Shown here piece after piece: positions 34,734 through 43,278 of a DNA stretch of 64,000 nt (positions within the stretch are counted from its first letter, which is position 1; every line of letters starts with the position of its first letter). This DNA comes from Myxococcaceae bacterium (lineage in GTDB: Bacteria > Myxococcota_A > Polyangia > Polyangiales > Ga0077539). The notes under the pieces are model-generated. The model saw only the letters and a program-made list of their open reading frames with translations. It was not told where the DNA came from and did not search any database. The stretch covers positions 1 to 64,000 of the forward strand of contig SCUS01000008.1 of assembly GCA_004297725.1 (NCBI GenBank). Reading direction: 5' to 3'. The position numbers and the translations under genes are program-made.

Positions 34734-35396
34734 TCAGCCTGGCGGGCGCAGCGGAGCGAAGACCCCGCAGCCGAAGCGCTGCCTCCCTCCGATGCCGAGG
34801 CACTGCACCCTCCGCGAGTCTTCCGCCGACAGCCCCCGGAGGATCACCGGGTAGCCCACGATGGTCTGCTGCCGGATGTGCAGCACCCTTCGCCCGTCGG
34901 GGTGCTCTCCCGCAGCCGCACCCTTCGGCGCGGGGATCTCCACCGAGGCCCGCACCCCCACCACGTCGAGCCTCCGCCGCAGGTAGGCCTCGAACTCCTG
35001 GCGGTCGGCGCCGTCCTTGAGCGTCACCATCCTCGCCCCGAGGTCGGCCACGGGCTCCAGCGGCAACACCCTCGAGGCCCCGACGGTCACCACGTGCCCT
35101 TCGATGCTGAGCGTCGCGCCCGCCATCGGCAGCACCCGATCGATGTACGCCGGGTCGACCCGCAGCCGCAGCGCCAGCTCGTCCGGCCGCAGCCGCAGCG
35201 CCCCGTCGCCGTCGGGCTCTCCCGGGATCGGATGCACCGACAGCCACGAGGCCCCGTGCAGGTCGTCGATGATCCTGCACATCGCCGCGAAGAGCGCGTA
35301 GCCGTGCTCCTCGGGCACCCGCTCGCCGGTGAGGGAGAAGGCCACGTCGACCCGCGCCGGGGGCTGTATCAATCGCGTTGCAGTGGGCTCACTCAT
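34734..35396 (-). CDS. cas6: Cas6-type CRISPR RNA endoribonuclease, MYXAN (Cmx6) subtype, orphan
   Basis: A 220-residue Cas6 homolog. The N-terminal 'VDVAFSLTGERVPEEHGYALFAAM' (quoted in part) holds His31 as the probable catalytic base. The second ferredoxin-like half ends in the glycine-rich loop 'GIGGRQRFGCGVFAP', the RNA-binding signature of Cas6/Cmx6 (recalled as TIGR02807). Cas6 cuts precursor crRNA at repeat hairpins. No CRISPR array and no other cas gene is in the 64 kb, so this copy is isolated. Its start overlaps the stop of the upstream WYL gene (ATGA). Confidence 0.85.
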   Translation of the reverse strand: MSEPTATRLIQPPARVDVAFSLTGERVPEEHGYALFAAMCRIIDDLHGASWLSVHPIPGEPDGDGALRLRPDELALRLRVDPAYIDRVLPMAGATLSIEGHVVTVGASRVLPLEPVADLGARMVTLKDGADRQEFEAYLRRRLDVVGVRASVEIPAPKGAAAGEHPDGRRVLHIRQQTIVGYPVILRGLSAEDSRRVQCLGIGGRQRFGCGVFAPLRPPG

Positions 35397-36409
35397 CTCT
35401 TTCGGGCGAATCTACGGAGGTGGATCACCCCTATCCGCCCCGCAGCCTCGTCGCCGATAGTCGTCACTGAGCCCGCGTTCAGCGCCGCCTTCGCGGCCTC
35501 GAGCGCGCCCTCCGCCACCTCGCGCACCGCCACCGCCAGCGCGGGGTCCATCCCCGTCACATGGGCGCCGAGGCTCGCCACGAAGCGCGCGAGCACCAGG
35601 TGCCCCGCGACCTCGCCCTCCACCCTCATGCGATCGCCGCTCACGGTCTTCTTGAACGTGAACATCGCCGGGAGGTTGTCCTCGATCCACCGCTCCGAGC
35701 GGCGCACCTCGAACCAGAACGGCAGCCGCGCCGCGCCTCGGTACCCGTTGACCCCGCCGCGCTGAAACTCCTCGATCTCCGCCCTCGGCGTCTCTCGAAA
35801 CACCACCGCGGGCCGCGTCGCCGTGTCCTGGATGCGGTCCACCCGGAAGACCTTGAGCGCCCCGCTGCGGTGGCACCACGCGATCACCCTCGGCGTGCTC
35901 GCGTGCTCCACCATCTGCGGCGAGACGTCGCGCCAGCTCAGGTCGCCGCTGTTCTGGCTGTGGTACTTGATCGCGAGGCACTGCCGCCGTCGCACCGAGT
36001 CGAGCAGCGCCCGCAGGTGCCGGTCGACCTCGTCGGGCATCGTCGCCGGGACGATCGCGTCCACGGCCTTCTCGCTCCATCCCCCCGCCGCCAGCAGCTC
36101 GCGCAGGAAGCGCTCCCTCCCGGGGCCCCGCGGCGCGCTCAGGATCAGCGCGTAGAACTCCGGCAGCAGCGCCTTGCGGATGCGCACGCTCCCCGCCAGC
36201 CACGCCTCCTCGAGCTTCCAGTACACCTGCGACCCCTGCCGCTCCGAGCTCAGCGGAATCTGCGCGTCACGGAGCGAGCGAAGCACCGAGCGCGTCGCCT
36301 CGGTGGTGAGTTCGAGCTCCCTCGCCAGCTCCGACTGCGCCCAGATCGACCGCTCGAGGAAGAGCCCGATGGCCTTCGTGGCCGAGTCCGATCCGCTCCT
36401 TCTCCCCAT
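35393..36409 (-). CDS. WYL-domain transcriptional regulator
   Basis: A 338-residue protein. An N-terminal winged-helix region (about 10-65, 'SELARELELTTEATRSVLRSL') is followed by a WYL-like domain ('CLAIKYHSQNSGDLSWRDVSP', 'RVIAWCHRSGALKVFRVDRI'; residues about 125-205), in which the WYL triplet itself reads RVI, and a C-terminal WCX-like extension. WYL regulators bind nucleic-acid ligands and often control phage-defence operons. It is upstream of, and coupled to, cas6, so it probably controls that gene and itself. The start is ATG 36409. Confidence 0.82.
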   Translation of the reverse strand: MGRRSGSDSATKAIGLFLERSIWAQSELARELELTTEATRSVLRSLRDAQIPLSSERQGSQVYWKLEEAWLAGSVRIRKALLPEFYALILSAPRGPGRERFLRELLAAGGWSEKAVDAIVPATMPDEVDRHLRALLDSVRRRQCLAIKYHSQNSGDLSWRDVSPQMVEHASTPRVIAWCHRSGALKVFRVDRIQDTATRPAVVFRETPRAEIEEFQRGGVNGYRGAARLPFWFEVRRSERWIEDNLPAMFTFKKTVSGDRMRVEGEVAGHLVLARFVASLGAHVTGMDPALAVAVREVAEGALEAAKAALNAGSVTTIGDEAAGRIGVIHLRRFARKR

Positions 36410-36575
36410 TCCCTATCCCCCCGTGACGAGCACACAATTTGAACATCTTGCAGGTTCGCATCGGCGCCCCTTCGAGGGCAATGACATCTTCCCTTGCGTC
36501 GTACCCACGCGCTCTGCTGACGCGCGCTCGGCCCCCGCTTGTGGCCCCCCGCGCTCACCCGGCATAGTCGCCCCC

Positions 36576-37784
36576 ATGCCGTCGCCGATCCCGCCTGGCA
36601 CCCGCCGCGCCCTCTCTCTCCTCGCGCTCTCCGCCTCGCTCGCCGCGTGCGGTGAGGTCACGACCGCGCCCTCGACCGACGCCTCGGTCGCAGCCGACGT
36701 CCCGCTCTCGACCGACGCCGCGCTCGCCGCCGACGCTCCGCTCGCGGTCGATGTCCCCCCAGAGCCCGACGTCCCCATCGAGACCTTCCACCCCGATGCC
36801 TCGTCCCCGATGGAGCCCATCACCGCGCCCGCCGACCAGTGGACCTGGGTGCCCTTCCCCGACAGCGCCTGCGGCAACGGTGAGCCCACCGGCATCGGCG
36901 TCAACCTCCACCCCGGATCACGCCGCGTGGTGATCTTCCTCCAGGGCGGCGGCGCCTGCTGGGACGGCTTCACCTGCTACGGCGTCCAGAGCGCGGTCAA
37001 CCTCACCTCGGGCTACGGCCCGCGGCAGTTCGCGTCGGAGACCCGCGGGCTCTCGTCGTTCACGCTCTTCAACCGAGGCAACGCGCGCAACCCGTGGCGC
37101 GACGCCAACCTCGTCTACGTCCCCTACTGCACCGGCGACGTCCACGGCGGCGATCGCATCATCGAGCACCGCTGGGGCAACCGCGTCGAGCGCACCTTCC
37201 ACGTCGGCGCGCGCAACATGGACGCCTTCCTCGCGAGGCTCTCCCGCACCTTCACCGACGCCGAGCGCGTGACCCTGAGCGGACTCTCCGCGGGAGGCTT
37301 CGGCGCGGGCATCCACTGGGAGCGCGTCGCCAACGCCTTCCCTGGCGTGCGCGTCGACCTGCTCGACGACTCCGGGCCCCCGATGTCACCCCCCGCCGAC
37401 CGCTGGGCCCAGTGGCGCACCACCTGGAACGTCCAGCTCCCGGCCGGATGCCCCGAGTGCCGCGACCACCTCGACGCGCTGCTCCCCTACTACGCCCGTC
37501 GCTTCCCTCCGCCCGCGCGCTTCGCCCTGCTCTCGTACACGCAGGACACCACCATCAGCGCGTTCTTCGGCGTGACGCCCGAGCAGTTCCAGACGCAGCT
37601 CGCGGAGGCCACGCGGCGGCTGCTCGCCCCGATCCCCAACGCGCGGCACTTCTACGTCGACGACCAGGGCCACGTGCTCATCGGCAGCAACGGCACCGCC
37701 CGCGGCGCCGACGGAACCGTCCTCATCGACTGGCTCGGCCGCATGAACAACGACGACCCGGCCTGGGCCAACGTCGAGCCCTGA
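36576..37784 (+). CDS. Pectinacetylesterase/NOTUM-family lipoprotein
   Basis: A 402-residue lipoprotein. A signal peptide with lipobox 'SLAAC' (Cys25) leads to an Asp/Ala/Pro-rich linker (about 27-85). The alpha/beta-hydrolase domain has the oxyanion loop 'FLQGGGACWD' (121-130) and the nucleophile Ser in 'LSGLSAGGFGAG'; the catalytic His is probably in 'QGHVLIGSNG'. Pectinacetylesterase-family members remove acetyl or acyl groups from polysaccharides or proteins; which one is unclear here. ATG 36576 is chosen because it gives the signal peptide. The 166 bases before it form a divergent gap with the WYL gene. Confidence 0.88.
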   Translation: MPSPIPPGTRRALSLLALSASLAACGEVTTAPSTDASVAADVPLSTDAALAADAPLAVDVPPEPDVPIETFHPDASSPMEPITAPADQWTWVPFPDSACGNGEPTGIGVNLHPGSRRVVIFLQGGGACWDGFTCYGVQSAVNLTSGYGPRQFASETRGLSSFTLFNRGNARNPWRDANLVYVPYCTGDVHGGDRIIEHRWGNRVERTFHVGARNMDAFLARLSRTFTDAERVTLSGLSAGGFGAGIHWERVANAFPGVRVDLLDDSGPPMSPPADRWAQWRTTWNVQLPAGCPECRDHLDALLPYYARRFPPPARFALLSYTQDTTISAFFGVTPEQFQTQLAEATRRLLAPIPNARHFYVDDQGHVLIGSNGTARGADGTVLIDWLGRMNNDDPAWANVEP

Positions 37785-37791
37785 GCGGGCT

Positions 37792-38886
37792 TCAGCCCTC
37801 GCCGAGGGTCACGTCGTGCCGGGCCCTGCAGTACTCGCAGGTGAGGTAGGTCTGACCCTTCACCGGCGGCTGCATCCCGGCCCCGCAGGTCTCGCACTTC
37901 TCCGGCCACTTCACCGGAACCCCCACGCGGCTCCCCGCAGGCATCGGCCCCTGGTAGCGCCCTCGCTCCAGGTCCCCGGAGCGGATCTGCTCGATCACCG
38001 TGTCGACGTCCGCCGCGCGGTCGTCGTCGAGCTCGAGCGTCACCGATGTCGGCCCGCCGGACTGAGGGTGCAGCCGCAGCGACAGCACCTGGTCCTTGAT
38101 GAGCAGCCCCCGCTCGCTGGCCTCGGAGCCGATGAGGTGACCCACCAGCGCGTCGAGCAGCAGCTTGCGCCGCGTCTCGGTCTTCGAGGCGAAGAACACG
38201 AACGACCGCTCGAGCACCACCTCCTCCTGGTACTCGAAGCGGAGCCGGTGCGCGGTCAGCATCAGCAGCCCCTCGACCTTGCCGCTGGGATGGTCCTCCC
38301 AGGTCGCCTTGGCCGCGAAGATGGGGTTCTCCTCGGGCTGCATCGTGAAGCTCGCGCCCTCGAACTGGTCGAGGGTCCAGTGCACCCGGGTCATCCTCGT
38401 CGACAGCGCGTCGACCGCCCCGATGAACTGCGCCGCCCCCGCGAGCACACGCCCCTTCGCGGCGCTGATCGCCTCGTCGAGCCCGCGCGCCTGCGCCGCC
38501 ACGCTGTTGATCAACCCCTCGTTGCGCAGCACGTCCCCGGAGGCCGCCCGACGCACGTCGCGCTCCAGCGCGCTCACCTGTCCCCGCAGCGCCGAGGCCG
38601 CCCGGGCCGACTCCGCGCGCGCCCCCTCGAAGGCCGCGCGGGCCTGCGACTGCGCCGCGGTGCCGAGGCGCTCCAGGTCGCCGCCCCAGACGTAGCCCCG
38701 CGCCCTCGCCCTCGCGACGCTCTCCGCCAGGGCGTTGAGCGCCGACACCCGCTGGTTGATCTCCCCGAGCGCGTCCTCGAAGGAGAGCCGCCCCGCGGCG
38801 CTGCTCGCGATCGACTGCGCGTAGGCGAGCTCGCCCGCCAGGGTCATCCGCCGAAGGTCTTTGTCTGAAGGTCCGTACGAGGCCAT
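37792..38886 (-). CDS. Coiled-coil protein with C-terminal zinc ribbon
   Basis: A 364-residue soluble protein of unknown function. Residues 10-150 are Ala/Arg/Glu-rich helices (coiled coil), then a beta domain with 'EGLLMLTAHRLRFEYQEEVV', reminiscent of PH/GRAM-like modules. The C-terminal zinc ribbon is 'CETCGAGMQ' and 'LTCEYCRARH'. ATG 38886 has GGAG at eight bases, and upstream extensions would read through the next gene. It lies 13 bases after the lipoprotein gene at 38900 on the same strand, and ends eight bases from the convergent esterase. Confidence 0.68.
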   Translation of the reverse strand: MASYGPSDKDLRRMTLAGELAYAQSIASSAAGRLSFEDALGEINQRVSALNALAESVARARARGYVWGGDLERLGTAAQSQARAAFEGARAESARAASALRGQVSALERDVRRAASGDVLRNEGLINSVAAQARGLDEAISAAKGRVLAGAAQFIGAVDALSTRMTRVHWTLDQFEGASFTMQPEENPIFAAKATWEDHPSGKVEGLLMLTAHRLRFEYQEEVVLERSFVFFASKTETRRKLLLDALVGHLIGSEASERGLLIKDQVLSLRLHPQSGGPTSVTLELDDDRAADVDTVIEQIRSGDLERGRYQGPMPAGSRVGVPVKWPEKCETCGAGMQPPVKGQTYLTCEYCRARHDVTLGEG

Positions 38887-38899
38887 CCACGCGCTCCGT

Positions 38900-39604
38900 C
38901 TACTCGGGCTCTGCGACCCGCCACCGGCCATCTTCCCGCACCAGGCGAGCCAGCGACCGGCCGCCCGTCCCATAGGCCATCGTCGCCCGATCGCCGGCCA
39001 CCTCGATGGTGCGCCCGCGCGCCAGCGCCTCGCGAAGCCCCCGGGTCACCGACTGCACCCGCGCCGCGTCCGCGCCGCCGAAGCCCGCCTGCAGCCGCGC
39101 CTCCGGGGTGACGCCCGCCGCCGCCGCCGCCCGCGCGATCGCCTCGCGCACCGCCGACGGAGCCAGGGTCAGCAGCACGTCCCAGCGCGACCGCTCGTGC
39201 GCGCGAACGTACGACCGCAGCGCCTGCGCGGGCGTGTGCTGCCCATAGAAGTCGAGCGCGCTCGGGTCGAGCCTCCACCGGCCGCCCTCCTCGATGAGCG
39301 TCAGCGTCTCGCCCGACGACAGCTCCAGGTGCGCCGTCACCGGGGCCTCGGGCTCCAGCTCGCCGTACGCTCGGATCGCGTCGGCCAGCTCGTCGGGGCG
39401 CTCCCTCGCGGTCGCCTCGAAGCGCTCGAAGGGCATCGACTCGCGCGCCGCCGTCGACAGCATCCCCCAGGCGTCGCGCATCCGTCCGTCGCGCAGCGCC
39501 TCGGAGTACGACTGGAGCACCTCCGTCGGGCCGCCCGAGCGCGACGCGCACCCGGCGCCAGCGAAGATCCCCAGGAGCAGCAGCGTGCGGGTTCGGTCGT
39601 TCAA
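38900..39604 (-). CDS. Putative lipoprotein, Myxococcota-type
   Basis: A 234-residue protein with a short signal segment ('TLLLLGIFAGAGCAS', Cys19) and a soluble mostly helical domain. Two similar stretches, 'SYSEALRDGRMRDAWGMLS' and 'SYVRAHERSRWDVLLTLAP', look like an internal duplication of a DUF4878/NTF2-like fold. The only available start is TTG 39604. It is co-directional with the zinc-ribbon coiled-coil gene. The function is unknown. Confidence 0.65.
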   Translation of the reverse strand: MNDRTRTLLLLGIFAGAGCASRSGGPTEVLQSYSEALRDGRMRDAWGMLSTAARESMPFERFEATARERPDELADAIRAYGELEPEAPVTAHLELSSGETLTLIEEGGRWRLDPSALDFYGQHTPAQALRSYVRAHERSRWDVLLTLAPSAVREAIARAAAAAGVTPEARLQAGFGGADAARVQSVTRGLREALARGRTIEVAGDRATMAYGTGGRSLARLVREDGRWRVAEPE

Positions 39605-39666
39605 GGCCGGGCGAGCCTAGTGCACGCCCCGGCACCAAACAACCGGCTCATCGACCCCGCAGGAGG

Positions 39667-39966
39667 TCACGGCGTCTGCGAGAGACGGATGTGGATCCGC
39701 GGATCGAGCTCGGCGGCCTCGATCGGAGTCAGCACCTCGATCAGCCGGGCGAGCTCCTCGTTCGGCAGGTCGCCATAGAACTCCACGAGCGCGCAGGCGA
39801 CGGGCAGGCGCAGGTCGTCGTCGTCGGCTCCCTGTTGAAGGAGCCGGAAGGCCACCCGCGCCATGGCCGCCTGCCAGCGCCGCGTGGTGCGGTGACGGCC
39901 GGCCTCCAGGCTCAGCAGCCCGTCGGCCACCAGGCGCTGGAGGGTGTCGGGGCTAGTGCCTTCCAC
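39667..39966 (-). CDS. Small hypothetical protein of 99 residues
   Basis: A 99-residue acidic protein. An N-terminal segment 'LQRLVADGLLSLEAGRHRTTRRWQAAMARV' (landmark only in part) precedes 'VEFYGDLPNEELARLIEVLTPIEAAEL'. I have a memory of similar small proteins in Myxococcota next to AhpD-like genes, but no function. It starts at GTG 39966, 14 bases inside the end of the AhpD-like gene, so it is translationally coupled to it. Confidence 0.6.
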   Translation of the reverse strand: MEGTSPDTLQRLVADGLLSLEAGRHRTTRRWQAAMARVAFRLLQQGADDDDLRLPVACALVEFYGDLPNEELARLIEVLTPIEAAELDPRIHIRLSQTP

Positions 39967-40396
39967 GCTCGACCCCGGGGCTGCTGGCGGACGCCGCGAT
40001 GGGCCTGTGGGCCTTCGCGTACGCGACGATGCTCGCGAGCTCCCTCTCGAAGGTCTCGTCGTCGACCATGGCCGCGTTGAGGTAGGTGCTGCCCATCATC
40101 GTGAGCCCTGCCATGGCGCTGGCCTCCGCGATCTCCTCGTCGGTGGCGCCGTGAAGCCGCGCCCCCTCGGTGTGGTAGAGCGCGCAGTACCGGCAGCGCG
40201 TCGCCCCGGCGACCCCGAGGCCGATGAGCTCCTTGTACTTGTTGGGGATCTTCGTCTCGGCCAGCGCGAAGTCCCGCAGCAGGGCCCAGAAGCCGTCGAG
40301 GGCGGTGTCGGGCAACTGGCGCGCCCAGCCGGGCACCAGCCCGAGGCTCCGCTCGATCTCGCGATGGAGTTCGTTCTTCCTGATCAACGCTGCCAT
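39953..40396 (-). CDS. Carboxymuconolactone decarboxylase / AhpD-family protein
   Basis: A 147-residue all-helical CMD-family protein. The redox motif 'CRYCALYHTEGA' gives the CxxC plus His arrangement of AhpD-like peroxiredoxin partners, so a redox role is more likely than lactone decarboxylation. ATG 40396 has a strong purine-rich ribosome binding site (GGAGAGGAG), and the open frame upstream of it is not family-like. It overlaps the small gene at 39667 and diverges from the gene at 40637 across a 240-base gap. Confidence 0.85.
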   Translation of the reverse strand: MAALIRKNELHREIERSLGLVPGWARQLPDTALDGFWALLRDFALAETKIPNKYKELIGLGVAGATRCRYCALYHTEGARLHGATDEEIAEASAMAGLTMMGSTYLNAAMVDDETFERELASIVAYAKAHRPIAASASSPGVERGRH

Positions 40397-40636
40397 GGAA
40401 TCGACTCCTCTCCGTGACGTGTGATCGCAGACCCGCCGCGCGCGGGTCATCCCGTGCCATCGCCACCCCGATGGTCGCGCTACTGCTGGGGCCTCGCCCC
40501 GGCCATCGCAAGCAGCGAAGCGCCAGCGCGACGCTCTCTCCACGAGGGCGATTGACGCGTGCTGCGATCAGCTCCAGTCAGCGGCGGGATCTACGCGAGG
40601 GACGTGTGGACCCGACAATTCCAGGGGAGGTCTCCG

Positions 40637-40981
40637 ATGGCACTGTTTGCAATGGCGGTTCCCATTCCTGCGGGCAAGACCGAGGCGTGGAGGGGATTCA
40701 TGAACGAGCTCAAGGGCGCCCGTCGCGCGGGCTTCGCCGCCTCGCGCAGGGCCCTCGGGGTGCGTGAGCGCACCTTCATCCAGTCGACCCCGATGGGCGA
40801 CATGGTCATCGTGACGCTGGAGGGCCCCAACCCCGTGGCCGCCTTCCGAAACTTCGGCCAGGGGAGCGACTCCTTCACCCGGTGGTTCGTCGAGCAGGTC
40901 AAGGAGATCCACGGGCTCGACCTCACGACACCGCCCCCCGGGCCGATGCCCGAGATGGTCATCGACTCGCACGCCGACTGA
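40637..40981 (+). CDS. Small soluble protein, DUF6176-like
   Basis: A 114-residue protein. 'PIPAGKTEAWRGFMNELKG' and 'RERTFIQSTPMGDMVIVTLEG' follow the pattern of ferredoxin-like antibiotic-monooxygenase-fold proteins of the DUF6176 kind (weak recall). The start ATG 40637 has GGGGAGG upstream and replaces a longer frame starting at 40559. It is divergent from the AhpD-like gene, possibly sharing its control region. The function is unknown. Confidence 0.65.
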   Translation: MALFAMAVPIPAGKTEAWRGFMNELKGARRAGFAASRRALGVRERTFIQSTPMGDMVIVTLEGPNPVAAFRNFGQGSDSFTRWFVEQVKEIHGLDLTTPPPGPMPEMVIDSHAD

Positions 40982-41000
40982 CGCCTCACCCTCCCTCACG

Positions 41001-41013
41001 GCGGGCTACCCGC
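41001..41013 (+). terminator. Short GC hairpin after the DUF6176-like gene
   Basis: GCGGG-CTA-CCCGC, a five-base-pair stem, lies 20 bases after the stop codon and is followed by an AT-rich patch (41028-41037). It is a weak terminator candidate. The AT-rich patch may belong to the promoter of the downstream kinase-like gene. Confidence 0.3.
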
Positions 41014-41073
41014 GCTGAGATTGTGCGACATATTTTTGCGGAGAGCTCCGCCGCTCTGATAACGGCGGAGGCC

Positions 41074-42588
41074 ATGGGTACCTCAGCTCGCGCGCTCGCT
41101 CGTAGTCCGCGAATCTCCAGCGCCCCGACGTCGCTCCGCCCCTCCCAGGCGCCGTCCGTGGTCGGACCCTTTGACCTCGTGACCCGTATCGGCGGCGGGA
41201 CCATGGCCTCGGTGCACCTCGCGCGTCACCGGCAGCTGCCGGAGATCGTCGTGGCGCTGCGCCGGATGCACCCGCACCTCAGCCTCGACGAGAGCTTCGC
41301 CCCGATGTTCATCGACGAGGCGCGCATCATGACCGCGCTGCGCCACCCCAACGCCGTGTCGCTCTTCGAGGGCGCGAGCGAGGGCGCCGAGCTCTACACG
41401 GCGATGGAGTACATCCAGGGCGACTCGCTCGCCGCCGTGCAGCAGACCGCCACGGCGCTGCGCCGCGTGCTCCCGACGAGCATCGTGCTGCGCGTGCTCG
41501 CCGACGCGCTCGAGGGCCTGCACGCCGCCCACGAGCTGCTCACCGACAAGGGGCTCCCGATGTCCGTGGTGCACCGCGACGTGTCGCCGCAGCACATCCT
41601 CATCGGCGTCGACGGCGTGGCCCGCATCTCGGGCTTCGGCAGCGCGCGCGCCGAGGGCCGCGTGGCCTTCACCTCCCCGGGGATGCTCAAGGGCAAGCTC
41701 GCGTACATGGCGCCGGAGGTGCTGCAGGCGCAGCGCTACGACCGCCGGGCGGACGTGTTCTCCGCGGGCGTGGTGCTCTGGGAGGCGCTCACGCTGCAGC
41801 GGTTGTTCCCGTCGCGCACGGGCTTCAGCGAGTCGCGGCTTCGGGCGCGCGAGGCCGCGCTGCCGCTCGCGTCGGTGCGGGGCGACCTCCCCGACGCCCT
41901 CTGCGCGGTGGTGATGCGCGCGCTCTCCATCGACCCCGCAGAGCGCTTCGCCACGGCGAAGGAGTTCGCGGAGGCGCTGCGCTCGGTGGCCCCCTCGCGG
42001 CTGGCGACCGAGGACGAGATCGGGGCCTTCATGGAGTCCGTGGCGCGCACCCGCATCGCCCGGGAGCGCTCGGCGCTGCGGGCGACCGACCCGTCGGTGA
42101 CCCGGGAGTCCTTCGAGATCATGCCCGAGGTGCCGAGCGCCGCCCGGCCGAGCGACCCCCCGGAGGAGAAGAGCGCCCTGGCCAGCGACTCGGGCGTCCG
42201 GCCGGTGCAGCGCAAGAGCATCCTGCGGGGGCCGACGCTGCCGGGGCGAGGGTTCCGCGGCTTCGTCGAGCCGCAGGTGTCGGCCGAGGCCGTGGCGCCG
42301 AAGGGCTGGCGCACCGAAGACGTGCCGGTGACCGCCGTGCCCGACGGCGCGAAGAAGCACGACGCCGACGTGGTGCTCGAGCCCGCGGTGAAGCTCGCAC
42401 TCCCGGAGCTGCCCGAGATGGCCGAGGCGCCGACGCAGAAGTGGACGCCGCTCTCGGCGCCGCCTCCCGCGCCGGTGGTCGCCTCGAAGGGCGCCCGGCG
42501 CTGGGCGCTCTGGCTGGCCGCATCGGTGCTGGCGCTCGGCGGCGGCATCGCGGCGGGCGGCGTCGTGGCGGACGTGTTCCTTCACTGA
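41074..42588 (+). CDS. Hanks-type kinase homolog, predicted pseudokinase, membrane-anchored
   Basis: A 504-residue protein. The kinase fold spans about 31-300: Gly-rich loop 'GGGTMASV' (40-47), alpha-C Glu82, 'VVHRDVSPQHIL' (H167-R168-D169) and the APE-type 'MAPEVL'. Three catalytic residues are changed: the beta-3 Lys is Arg63, the Mg-binding Asn after HRD is His174, and the DFG Asp is Gly187. Phosphotransfer is therefore doubtful. A long low-complexity linker and one transmembrane helix near the C-terminus (about 476-497) follow. The start ATG 41074 has GGAG upstream. It contrasts with the intact kinase at 55815. Confidence 0.88.
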   Translation: MGTSARALARSPRISSAPTSLRPSQAPSVVGPFDLVTRIGGGTMASVHLARHRQLPEIVVALRRMHPHLSLDESFAPMFIDEARIMTALRHPNAVSLFEGASEGAELYTAMEYIQGDSLAAVQQTATALRRVLPTSIVLRVLADALEGLHAAHELLTDKGLPMSVVHRDVSPQHILIGVDGVARISGFGSARAEGRVAFTSPGMLKGKLAYMAPEVLQAQRYDRRADVFSAGVVLWEALTLQRLFPSRTGFSESRLRAREAALPLASVRGDLPDALCAVVMRALSIDPAERFATAKEFAEALRSVAPSRLATEDEIGAFMESVARTRIARERSALRATDPSVTRESFEIMPEVPSAARPSDPPEEKSALASDSGVRPVQRKSILRGPTLPGRGFRGFVEPQVSAEAVAPKGWRTEDVPVTAVPDGAKKHDADVVLEPAVKLALPELPEMAEAPTQKWTPLSAPPPAPVVASKGARRWALWLAASVLALGGGIAAGGVVADVFLH

Positions 42589-42645
42589 GCGAGCTTCGAG
42601 GGCGGCGCTTGCCCGCGTGGGGGCGCCGCGCGAAGCTCGACGGCC

Positions 42646-43227
42646 ATGGGCGACGCCGCGACGGACCTGCCGGATTTCGAGACGCTCTACCGACAGATCC
42701 AGGCGCTCCCGGAGGGGGTGACGGGGGAGATCCTCGACCCGGGCGAACTCCGGACCATGGGGCGGCCTGGGAAGGGCCACCGGAGGGTGCAACGGATGCT
42801 CGTCGAGGCGCTCCGGGGGTTCGACGCCACGACGGGCGGCGCAGGTTGGTGGATCGAGGTCGAGGCGGAGGTGCGCTTCGGCGCGCGGCTGCTGGTGCCC
42901 GACCTCAGCGGCTGGCGCGTCGAGCGGGTGACCGAGCTGCCGGACGAGAACCCGCTGACGATCGTCCCCGACTGGTGCTGCGAGGTGCTGTCGCCGGGGA
43001 GCACCGCGCGCATCGACCGGCTGAAGAAGCTCCCGCGCTACCTCGCCTCGGGCGTCGGGCACGTGTGGCTGGTCGACCCGTCGCTGCGGCTGGTCGAGGT
43101 CTTCGCAGGGAGCGACGGGGTTCCGGTGCGCGTGGCGGCCGGAGGGGACACGGAGGTGCTGGCGCTGCCGCCCTTCGATGGGGTCTTCGACCTGGCGCCG
43201 TGGTGGCTGCCGTCGACCGAGGGGTGA
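42646..43227 (+). CDS. Uma2-family (DUF820) putative nuclease
   Basis: A 193-residue protein of the PD-(D/E)XK-like Uma2 family. Landmarks are 'HRRVQRMLVEALRGF', the acidic 'LLVPDLSGWRVERV' and 'DWCCEVLSPGSTARID', then 'VGHVWLVDPSLRLVEVF'. Uma2 proteins are abundant in some genomes and their cellular role is unknown; a DNA-cleavage role is inferred from the fold. The start is ATG 42646. It stands alone, 57 bases after the pseudokinase gene. Confidence 0.9.
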   Translation: MGDAATDLPDFETLYRQIQALPEGVTGEILDPGELRTMGRPGKGHRRVQRMLVEALRGFDATTGGAGWWIEVEAEVRFGARLLVPDLSGWRVERVTELPDENPLTIVPDWCCEVLSPGSTARIDRLKKLPRYLASGVGHVWLVDPSLRLVEVFAGSDGVPVRVAAGGDTEVLALPPFDGVFDLAPWWLPSTEG

Positions 43228-43278
43228 CGACGGCGTTGGGGGCGCTTCCACGAACGCGCATCGGGCTGGCGTCGCGGT

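Noticed and set aside
34734..36575. CRISPR array near cas6
   Set aside because: No repeated unit of 25-40 bases with regular spacers is present in the gaps around cas6 and the WYL gene or elsewhere in the window.
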